Shown: positions 8,386 to 15,480 of the stretch, piece after piece
How the letters are laid out: each line of letters opens with the position of its first letter
Position numbering within the stretch: position 1 is the stretch's first letter
Source of the DNA: Myxococcales bacterium
GTDB lineage: Bacteria > Myxococcota_A > Polyangia > JAHFDS01
NCBI GenBank assembly: GCA_023248855.1
Contig: JAHFDS010000032.1
Location: 1 to 33,362 of the forward strand
Reading direction: 5' to 3'
DNA length: 33,362 nt
Made by a program: the position numbers and the translations under genes
The notes under the pieces: generated by a model
Database searches by the model: none
The model's input: the letters and a program-made list of their open reading frames with translations, nothing else
What the model was told of the DNA's origin: nothing

Positions 8386-9744
8386 TCACTTGTAGGCGAC
8401 ATGCTGGCGTCTCCGCTCGCTGGTGTGGGTCTCGCCGGTACCCGCCGTGACGAGCTCGTACAGCACGGCCCGTTTGCCCTCCTTCTTGCGCAGGATGCGG
8501 CCGAGCCGTTGCACGTGCTCGCGCACCGACCCCGACCCCGACACCACGATCGCGACGCTGACGCACGGCACGTCGACGCCCTCGTTGAGCACGCGCGAGG
8601 TCACCACGGCGCTGTACTCGCCGGTCGCGAGCCGCGCCAGCACGTCGCTGCGTTCCTTGACCCGCGTCTGGTGCGTGATGACCGGCAGCAGCAGCCGCCG
8701 CGCGATCGCGTAGGCCGTCGCGTTGTCGCTCGTGAACACGATCGCCTGCTCGGCCGCGTGCCGACCGAGGATCTCCTCGACCAGCTCGATCTTCCGCGGC
8801 GCACAGAACGCGATCTCGCGCTGCCGCCGGTAGGCCGCCATCGCTCGCCGGCCCTCCGCGCTGCGCGACGACCGGATGATGAACTGCTGCCAGCCGTCGG
8901 GGCGGCTCATCTGGATCCCGGCGCGCCCGAGAAAACCCCGGTAGATCGCGCGCTCACGGTCGTATTCCTCGCGCGCCTCGGGGGCGAGCGCCACGTCGAG
9001 CCGCTCGGTCTCGTACTCGGCCAGGTAGTCGCCCTCGAGGTCGACGATGTCGCGGCGGTAGACCGTCGCGCCGACGAGCTCGGCCAGCTCGGCCTCGCGC
9101 CCGTCCGCGCGCTCGGGCGTGGCGGTGAGGCCGAGCCGGAACGGCGCCAGGCAGAAGCGCGCGGCGAGCGCGTAGGTCTGCCCGGGCAGGTGATGGCACT
9201 CGTCGAACACGATGAGCCCGAAGCGGGCGCCCACGTGCTCCATGTGCAGGTACGCGGAGTCGTAGGTCGTGACCGTGATCGCCTCGACCGTGTGCTCTCC
9301 ACCTCCCACGACGCCGACCGGCACCGGGAACGCGTCGCGCAGGAGGTCGTACCACTGGCGCACCAGGTCGAGGGTCGGCGCCACGACCAGCGCCGCCCGC
9401 TTCTTGTCGTCGATCGCCATCGTCGCGAGGTGTGTCTTGCCGGCGCCGGTCGGCAGCACCACCACCCCGCGGCCGCGCGCCGCCCGCCACGCCGCCAGCG
9501 CCTCGGTCTGGTAGGGCCGCGGCGCCCGTAGCCCCCGCGCGCCCGGGATCTCCGCGTACGCCCGCGCCTGGTCCTCGTACGGAACGCCCCCGCGAACGAG
9601 CGCGCGCACCACGTCGGCGTAGGCGATGGCGGGCGCCCGCAGGCACCCCGCCCGCGGGTCCCACCGCACCGCCGGCAAGGTCGACGCGTCCGGCGCGATC
9701 CCTCGCACCTCGAGCGTTCCCGCGGCAAACCCGAGCGTGACCAT
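8386..9744 (-). CDS. XPB-type superfamily 2 DNA helicase
   Basis: A 452-residue ATP-dependent DNA helicase of the XPB/Rad25 group. From ATG 9744, a small N-terminal domain (about 1-85) precedes the helicase core. Motif I PTGAGKT has K103, motif II DECHH begins at residue 181 with the XPB-typical continuation LPG, motif III is TATPERADG, and motif VI is QRLGRILRKK, very close to archaeal XPB. The position of the XPB RED element reads R-A-D here. An in-frame GTG at 9759 is an alternative start, adding five residues; ATG 9744 was preferred because of a GAGAGG sequence just upstream, though the spacing is short. The following Bax1/DUF790 gene is 18 bases away. Known archaeal XPB-Bax1 complexes unwind and cut DNA bubbles, so a nucleotide-excision-like role is the best inference. 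Confidence 0.93.
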   Translation of the reverse strand: MVTLGFAAGTLEVRGIAPDASTLPAVRWDPRAGCLRAPAIAYADVVRALVRGGVPYEDQARAYAEIPGARGLRAPRPYQTEALAAWRAARGRGVVVLPTGAGKTHLATMAIDDKKRAALVVAPTLDLVRQWYDLLRDAFPVPVGVVGGGEHTVEAITVTTYDSAYLHMEHVGARFGLIVFDECHHLPGQTYALAARFCLAPFRLGLTATPERADGREAELAELVGATVYRRDIVDLEGDYLAEYETERLDVALAPEAREEYDRERAIYRGFLGRAGIQMSRPDGWQQFIIRSSRSAEGRRAMAAYRRQREIAFCAPRKIELVEEILGRHAAEQAIVFTSDNATAYAIARRLLLPVITHQTRVKERSDVLARLATGEYSAVVTSRVLNEGVDVPCVSVAIVVSGSGSVREHVQRLGRILRKKEGKRAVLYELVTAGTGETHTSERRRQHVAYK

Positions 9745-9791
9745 GCCCTCTCGTACCACGACCTAGACTGGACCGCGTCCACCTCCGCGGA

Positions 9792-9797
9792 TACGTT
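9792..9797 (+). promoter_or_regulatory. candidate -10 hexamer (TACGTT) of the lipoprotein gene
   Basis: TACGTT fits TANNNT and ends 6 bases before the ATG at 9804, with no Shine-Dalgarno sequence. It lies in the 59-base divergent gap between the XPB-type helicase gene and the lipoprotein gene. Confidence 0.35.
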
Positions 9798-9803
9798 CCC
9801 TCC

Positions 9804-10277
9804 ATGCGGTACCTCGTCCTTCTCCCCCTGCTGGCGCTCGGCGCGTGCGGCAGCGACTCCAGGGGCGCCGCCGGCACGGCTGGCTCGGGCGCCGGAGGCG
9901 GCGGTCAACCCGCGAGCGCGGGCACCCTCAGGTGCACCATCGACGGCATGGCCAAGAACTTCTCGCTGCATGCCGAGAAGGCAGCCGGCGGGTTCATCAA
10001 CGGGACCGACGACCAGCTGCGCTCCCGCCTGACGTTCTCGGCCCCGCCGATGGCGGGCACCTATGCGTGCGAGGTCATGAAGGTCGACATGCAGCTCGTC
10101 GAAAATGGCGAGGCCTACCGCGCCACCGATGGCGGCGCGTGCACCATCACGTTCTCGGGCTACGACAGCCGAGCCAGGGGCGCGTTCGCCGGCGTCCTGA
10201 AGTGTACGCAGGGCGCCTGCGCCGGCAAGATGCACACCATCACCGAGGGCAGCTTCGACCTGCAGACCGGGCCATGA
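9804..10277 (+). CDS. small lipoprotein of unknown function
   Basis: A 157-residue protein with a lipoprotein signal peptide: MRYLVLLPLLALGAC, lipobox LGAC, lipidated Cys15. A flexible Gly/Ala/Ser linker follows (about 16-38). The folded part has Cys residues in LRCTIDGMAKNF, YACEVMK, GACTITF, LKCTQG and ACAGK, probably paired in disulfides, and is mostly beta-strand-like. I do not recognise a family; the overall look is that of small myxobacterial lipoproteins that begin with a short TIDG-type strand and end in a compact beta-sandwich. Its stop codon overlaps the start of the aminotransferase gene (ATGA), so the two are translationally coupled. No ribosome-binding site is visible; a -10-like TACGTT lies 6 bases upstream. 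Confidence 0.8.
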   Translation: MRYLVLLPLLALGACGSDSRGAAGTAGSGAGGGGQPASAGTLRCTIDGMAKNFSLHAEKAAGGFINGTDDQLRSRLTFSAPPMAGTYACEVMKVDMQLVENGEAYRATDGGACTITFSGYDSRARGAFAGVLKCTQGACAGKMHTITEGSFDLQTGP

Positions 10278-11866
10278 GCGAAACATCTGCCGAGACGCAT
10301 GAGTTGGCCGCCGACCGGCGCGCGCGCCTCGACGCCGTACGCCACGCCTTTCGGGGCCTGCACCGCGCGGACCCGGTGCTCGACCTCGACGGCAGGCCGG
10401 GCTCGCGGCGACGCGTGTACCTCGACTCGACGGCGACGACGCTCATGCCCGATCTGGTGTCGGCCGGCCTCGGGGACTACTTCGATTGCGCGAGCGCGAA
10501 CAGCCACACCGTCGTGCATCGCGCCGGCCGCGCCACCACCAGAGCCATCGAGGCGAGTCGCCGCGCCGTCGGCGTGCTGGTCGGCAAGCACCCCGAGCGC
10601 GACGTGGTCCTGCTCGAGGGCAACGGCGCCACCGGGGCAATCAACTTCCTCGCGCGCGCGCTGTTCCCGCCCGAGCTGCGCGCGATCTGCAAGCGCGCCC
10701 AGGGCCAGGACGCCGACGACCTCGCCGCCGCCTTCGTCCGGGCCGATCCGTCGCTGAAGGAGCGCATCGAGATCATGCGCGAGCGCCCGCTCGTCGTCAT
10801 CTCGCTGCTCGAGCACCACTCGAACATCCTGCCGTGGATCGAGGCCGTCGGCCGCCACCACGTGCGCGTCGTCGGGGTCACCTCCGACGGCCGGCTGGAC
10901 CTCGAGCACTACGAGCGCCTCCTGCGCGAGGAGGGCCACCGCGTACGCCTCTGCGCCCTCTCGGGCGCCTCGAACGTCACGGGCGTGCTCACCCCCGTGC
11001 ACGACCTCGCCGAGCGCGCGCACGCCGTCGGCGCACAGATCATGGTCGATGCCGCCCAGCTGGCGCCGCACCGGCCCATCCAGATGGCCCAGGGCGGCCC
11101 CCGCGATCTGGACTACCTGGTGGTCTCCGGGCACAAGATGTACGCACCCGGCTCGCGCGGGGTCCTGGTCGGCCCGCTCGAGGGCATCGGCTGCGGCTGC
11201 GTCGGCGACGTCGGCGGCGGGATGGTGGAGTACGTCTCTCGCGACGACTTCCGCGTCAAGCAGGAGATCACCGCGCGCGAGGAGGCGGGGACCCCCAACA
11301 TCCCCGGCACGATCGCGCTCGGGATGGCTGCGCGGATGCTCTCGCGCATCGGCATGGACGTCGTCGCCGCCGAGGAGTCGGCGCTGGTGGAGTACGCGCT
11401 CGAGCACCTGCTCGCCGTCGATGGTCTGCGCGTCTACGGTCCGCACGACCCGCACGCGCGCGTCGGGGTGATCGCCGTCAATGTCCCCGGCCTTCGGCAC
11501 GCGGTCACGGCCGCGTATCTCGACGATGTGCACGCCATCGCCGTGCGCAACGACTGCTTCTGCGCGCACCCCTACGTCAAGGCGCTGCTCGAGTGCCCCG
11601 ACGAGGTCGAGGCGCGCCATCGCGCCGCGCTCGACGCAGGTGACCGCAGCCAGTTTCCCGGCATGGTGCGCGTGTCGCTGGGCCTTTACACCACGCGGGA
11701 CGACATCGACGCTGCGTGCGAGGGCCTGCGCGCGGCGCTCCGAGATCGGACCCGCATCGCCGAGCGCTACGCCGTCGACCCGCACGGGGACCCTCGGCGG
11801 ATCGACCGCGCGGTGCCCGAGCCGGTGTTCGACCTCGACCGCGCCGTCGATCGCTGGTTCGGGTGA
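10274..11866 (+). CDS. class V aminotransferase, cysteine desulfurase-like (PLP enzyme)
   Basis: A 530-residue fold-type I PLP enzyme. The class V features are visible: RVYLDSTATTLMP near residue 55, SHTVVHRAGRATT, NGATGAIN, LEHHSNILPW, DAAQLAPH, and the PLP-lysine block VVSGHKMYAPGSRGVL with K288. Near the C-terminus RNDCFCAHPY carries two cysteines (C428, C430) close to where SufS/CsdA-type desulfurases hold their catalytic Cys. The protein is about 100 residues longer than typical NifS/SufS because of a charged insertion after the cofactor-binding Asn-Gly-Ala block (about residues 130-175) and a C-terminal extension. Whether it is a true desulfurase is uncertain: CFCAHPY has no clear match to the usual catalytic loop. 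The start ATG overlaps the stop of the upstream lipoprotein gene, implying coupled translation. Confidence 0.85.
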   Translation: MSETSAETHELAADRRARLDAVRHAFRGLHRADPVLDLDGRPGSRRRVYLDSTATTLMPDLVSAGLGDYFDCASANSHTVVHRAGRATTRAIEASRRAVGVLVGKHPERDVVLLEGNGATGAINFLARALFPPELRAICKRAQGQDADDLAAAFVRADPSLKERIEIMRERPLVVISLLEHHSNILPWIEAVGRHHVRVVGVTSDGRLDLEHYERLLREEGHRVRLCALSGASNVTGVLTPVHDLAERAHAVGAQIMVDAAQLAPHRPIQMAQGGPRDLDYLVVSGHKMYAPGSRGVLVGPLEGIGCGCVGDVGGGMVEYVSRDDFRVKQEITAREEAGTPNIPGTIALGMAARMLSRIGMDVVAAEESALVEYALEHLLAVDGLRVYGPHDPHARVGVIAVNVPGLRHAVTAAYLDDVHAIAVRNDCFCAHPYVKALLECPDEVEARHRAALDAGDRSQFPGMVRVSLGLYTTRDDIDAACEGLRAALRDRTRIAERYAVDPHGDPRRIDRAVPEPVFDLDRAVDRWFG

Positions 11867-11868
11867 CG

Positions 11869-12114
11869 ATGCTCGCGAAGACCGCGCTCGCGCTCCTCTT
11901 GCTGTCGGGCCGGTGCGACCGGAATCGTCTGAGCGCCGCCGAGCAGGTGGAGGACTCGAGCGCGCTGACGCTGCCCAACGCGGTGCCTGCGCGCGGCGAC
12001 CCGCTGCCGATCTGGGAGCCGCCCGACGCGGCGACCCGCTGCAGCCCCGAGGCCGTCGTGGCCCTCCTGTTCTCGATCCTCTCCCCCGCGCCCGCGCCCG
12101 CCGGCTGTCCCTGA
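11869..12114 (+). CDS. small predicted exported protein
   Basis: An 81-residue open frame starting 2 bases after the aminotransferase stop. It begins MLAKTALALLLLSG, a short Lys-plus-Leu export signal, followed by RCDRN, a polar Pro-rich middle and a final segment RCSPEAVVALLFSILSPAPAP with a second hydrophobic stretch. The Cys after the first hydrophobic run is preceded by Arg, so it is not a good lipobox. No family is recognised. The gene ends 3 bases before the converging phosphofructokinase stop. Its position in the lipoprotein-aminotransferase unit and the signal-like start favour a real gene, but the short length leaves it uncertain. Confidence 0.45.
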   Translation: MLAKTALALLLLSGRCDRNRLSAAEQVEDSSALTLPNAVPARGDPLPIWEPPDAATRCSPEAVVALLFSILSPAPAPAGCP

Positions 12115-12117
12115 TCC

Positions 12118-13206
12118 CTACCCGCCGAGCTCGACGCCGGTCGTCCGTGCGACCCGAAGGTGCTCATTGCGCGCGTCCACGAGGCGTTGCTTGCCCGCCA
12201 CCTCGGAAAACGGCACGGCGATGATGTCCGTCCCGCGCAGCGCGACCATCTTGCCGAATTCGCCACGCGCCACCGCATCCACCGCCGCCACGCCAAATCG
12301 TGTCCCGAGCACGCGGTCGAACGCCGTGGGCGTGCCGCCACGCTGCACGTGACCGAGCACGGTGGTCCGCACCTCGAGCTCCACGCGCTTCTTGATCTCC
12401 TGAGCCAGGCGCTCGGCGGCCCCACCCAGGCGCGGCATGTGCGTCACCGCGCCCGCCTCGATGATCGAGACATCACCGCCCGCGGGCCGGGCGCCTTCCG
12501 ACACCACCACGAGGGAGTACGTGATGCCCCGGACCATGCGCCGCCGCACGCACGCGACGATGCGGTCGACGTCGTACGGGATCTCCGGGATGAGGATGAC
12601 GTCCGCGCCCGCCGCCAGCCCCGCGTAGAGCGCGATCCAGCCGGCGTCGCGCCCCATGACCTCGCACAGCATGATGCGATCGTGGCTCTCGGCCGTGGTG
12701 TGCAGCCGGTCGAGCGCATCGGTCGCCACCTGCACCGCGGTGTGAAAGCCGAACGTCACGTCCGTGGCCGCGAGGTCGTTGTCGATCGTCTTCGGGACCC
12801 CGACCACGGGCACGCCGCCGCGCTCCCACAGCCCCGACGCGAACAGCATGGACCCGTCGCCGCCGGTCACGATGAGTGCCTCGAGGTCGAGCTCGCGCAG
12901 GGTCCGCACCATGTCCGCGGACACGTCGCGCACCTCGATCGTCCCGCCAGGCGCCTTGACCGGATACGAAAACGGGTTCGACTTGTTCGAGGAGCCGAGG
13001 ATCGTGCCGCCGCGCGTGAGCAGCCCCCGCACGTCCTCTCGTCGCAGGAACTTGTAGCGGCGCTCGTAGATGCCCTGAAATCCATCCTCGAAACCCACCA
13101 CCTCCCAGCAGTGGTCCTCGGTGGCGTGCTTGACGATCGCCCGCAACACAGCGTTCAGCCCCGGGCAATCGCCGCCGCCGGTCAGGACACCGATCGTCTT
13201 CCCCAT
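12118..13206 (-). CDS. pfkA: 6-phosphofructokinase with mixed ATP/PPi signature
   Basis: A 362-residue phosphofructokinase that phosphorylates fructose 6-phosphate to the 1,6-bisphosphate in glycolysis. Visible motifs are TGGGDCPGLNAVLRA (phosphate binding), TGGDGS with D117-G118, PKTIDND with K139, MGRDAGWIAL, and LGHVQRGGTP. In this superfamily Gly at the GGDG position goes with ATP use and Asp with pyrophosphate use, while Lys in PKTIDND is typical of pyrophosphate enzymes and their ATP-using relatives. The G118/K139 combination therefore points to an ATP-dependent member of the PPi-type clade. The start ATG has no Shine-Dalgarno sequence. A -10-like TAACTT lies 9 bases upstream and a perfect 12-bp palindrome overlaps the expected -35 region, suggesting repressor control. 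Confidence 0.95.
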   Translation of the reverse strand: MGKTIGVLTGGGDCPGLNAVLRAIVKHATEDHCWEVVGFEDGFQGIYERRYKFLRREDVRGLLTRGGTILGSSNKSNPFSYPVKAPGGTIEVRDVSADMVRTLRELDLEALIVTGGDGSMLFASGLWERGGVPVVGVPKTIDNDLAATDVTFGFHTAVQVATDALDRLHTTAESHDRIMLCEVMGRDAGWIALYAGLAAGADVILIPEIPYDVDRIVACVRRRMVRGITYSLVVVSEGARPAGGDVSIIEAGAVTHMPRLGGAAERLAQEIKKRVELEVRTTVLGHVQRGGTPTAFDRVLGTRFGVAAVDAVARGEFGKMVALRGTDIIAVPFSEVAGKQRLVDARNEHLRVARTTGVELGG

Positions 13207-13215
13207 AGAGCGGGG

Positions 13216-13243
13216 AAGTTAGCACGATCCAGTAGTAACTCAA
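13216..13243 (-). promoter_or_regulatory. candidate promoter of the phosphofructokinase gene
   Basis: On the minus strand TTGAGT (13243-13238) and TAACTT (13221-13216) are separated by 16 bases, a plausible sigma-70-type -35/-10 pair. The -10 ends 9 bases before the ATG at 13206, so the transcript would have almost no leader. The match is partial and has not been tested against background. Confidence 0.35.
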
Positions 13244-13258
13244 CAGTGAGTTACTACT
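13231..13258. promoter_or_regulatory. perfect 12-bp inverted repeat, candidate operator
   Basis: AGTAGTAACTCA (13231-13242), a 4-base centre ACAG, and TGAGTTACTACT (13247-13258) form a perfect inverted repeat. It is AT-rich compared with its surroundings and lies in the 56-base gap between the end of the Ig/NHL lipoprotein gene and the start of the phosphofructokinase gene, overlapping the latter's candidate -35. No T-run follows on either strand, so a repressor site (for example of TetR type) fits better than an intrinsic terminator. The binding protein is unknown. Confidence 0.6.
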
Positions 13259-13262
13259 CGCG

Positions 13263-15480
13263 TCAGGGGTTCCAGAGCGTCACCCGATGCGCGTTCGAAT
13301 CGGCGAGCCACATGCGGCCGCCGACCGCGTCGAGCCCGTTCGGGATCGACAGGGTCGCCTGAGGAGAGCCTGCGCCGCCCGTGAACGAGGACTCCCCGAT
13401 CGAGGTCGCCGCCGGCATGCCGTTCGGGATCGCGACGCCCAGCTTGAACACGAGCACGCGGCCGTTCGACTGATCCGAAACCAGGAGCTTGTTCTGCGAC
13501 GCGTCGATCGCGAGGCCGACCGGGAAGCTCATGCCGGTCGCGGTGTGCGCCTGCGCGGACGACACGAAGTCCGCCTGGCCCAGCACAGAAGTGGCGTTCA
13601 TGCCGCTCGCGAGCGCACCGCCGTAGACCGTGACGCGGTGGTTCGCCTGGTCGGCCACGAACAGCCGCGAGCCCGTGGCGTCCCACGCGACGTCGGTCGG
13701 GCCGCGGAGCCCCGCCTGCGTGGTGGCCGGCGTGGCGGTCGAAAAGTCGCTGGCGCCGAGGACCAGCGTCGCCGCCATGCCCGTGGCGAGCGACGCGGTC
13801 GGATAGCCGAGCACCCGGTGGTTCTGCCGGTCCGCGACGAACAGGCGCCCCGCCGACGGATCGATGGCCATGCCCCAGGGATCCGACAGCCCCGTGGCGC
13901 TCGTGGACGCGCCGGAGCCGGCGAACGTGCTCTGGCCGAGGACGATCGACGCGGACATGCCGTTCGTGATCGTCGCGGTGTCGAACACGAGGATTCGGTT
14001 CTGCTGGTTGTCCGCGACGAAGAGCCGGTCCGTCGCCGGGTCGTAGAGCACGCGCTCGGGGTTGCAGAACGTAGCCGCCGAGAGGCCGCAGCTGCGACCC
14101 TGGAAGTCCGGCTGACCGAGGACGAAGTCGGCGACGCGCTCGCTCCCCGGGGCGCCGCCGACCAGGTCGTCGTTCGCCGACAGCAGGAACACGAGCACCC
14201 GCGAGCTCTGCCGGTCGACCACGAACAGACGGTGGTGGGTCGCGTCGATCGCCGTGTCCGAGGGGTCGTTGAACGCCTGCGCGCTCGGGCTGTCGTTGGG
14301 CTGGTTGCGCGAAAAGCTCATCGCCGTGCCGTCGAGGTGTCCGAGGCCATCGATCGCCGACTGGCCCACCGTCAACGTCGTGCTCGCGGCGAGCTGCAGC
14401 ACGCGGTGGTTCCTCTCACCGATGAAGAGATTGCCGTTCTGGGGATCGAAGGCCAGCCCCTTGGTGTCGGAGAACCGGTTCGGCCCGCTCGCGGATCCGC
14501 CCGCGGTGAAGCTCGACTGACCGACGACGGACACGGCGTTCATGCCGTTCGACACCGTCGTCAGGTCGAACTCGAGCACGCGCTGCGCCCCGGTGTCCGC
14601 CACGAACAGCCGGACGCCGGACGTGCTCACCGCGACGTCCTCGGGTGCCCCCATGCGGTTGGCTGCAATCGCAAAGCCGGTGCTGCTGAAGTCTGGTTGC
14701 CCGAGCACGTTCTGGGCGGAGGCGCCCGTCGCCAGCGTGCCCACCGCACCGGCGAAGATGGTGACGCGACTGTTGCCGGCCTCGCTCACGAACAGGCGAT
14801 TGCCCGCGCCGTAGGCGCAGCCCACCGGCGCGCCGAGCCGGTCGGCCGCGGTGGCGGCCGCGAACGCGGTGAACGTCGCCTGGCCGATGACGAGGCTCGC
14901 GGGCATCCCGTTCGTGACGGTGGTCGCGTCGAAGACCAGCACGCGGTTGGCCGCGTAGTCCACCACGAACAGGCGGTTGGTCGAAGGGTCGTAGCAGCCT
15001 CCGCTGGGTCCCGAGGTCTGGTTCTGGCTGGTGGCCGTGTCGGCGGTGGTGAAATCCGACTGACCGATCACGGCCGCGGCGTTCATGCCGCTGGTGGGGC
15101 TGGCGGTATTGAACATCAGCACCCGGCGATTGCCGGTGTCGGCCACGAACAGGCGGTCGTTGACCTCGTCGTAGATCACGCCCTTGGGGTTCTTCAGCCG
15201 GTTCTGCGACAGCCCGGTCCCGGCCGCCTGGAAGTCCGGCTGGCCGATCACGAAGTCCGCCACGCGGTCGGTCGAGAAGTCGTTGGTGCCGGACAGGTTG
15301 AACACCAGCACCCGGTGGTTCAGGCCCTCGACGACGAACAGGCGATGGTGAACGGCATCGAGCGCGAGGCCTTCCACGTCGTTGAACGAGCGCGCGTTGA
15401 CGGCGTCGTTGGCGTTGCCCCGCACGAAGCTCATGACCAGGCCGTCGAGGTGGCCGAGCCCATCGAGCGCGATGAGCTGG
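13263..15480 (-). repeat. twelve NHL-type repeats in two duplicated halves
   Basis: Twelve units of about 60 residues end in motifs such as RLFVADTGNRRVLMF, RLFVVDYAANRVLVF and RLFVADQANHRVTVY. Positions 15480 to about 14370 and about 14358 to 13263 encode two six-unit halves that share the opening DGLGHLDG and the AFND/SFND segment. A duplication of an entire six-bladed propeller is the simplest explanation. Confidence 0.8.

Noticed and set aside
13231-13258. Intrinsic terminator for the giant lipoprotein gene
   Set aside because: The hairpin is perfect but AT-rich in its stem and is not followed by a T-run on either strand; an operator fits better.
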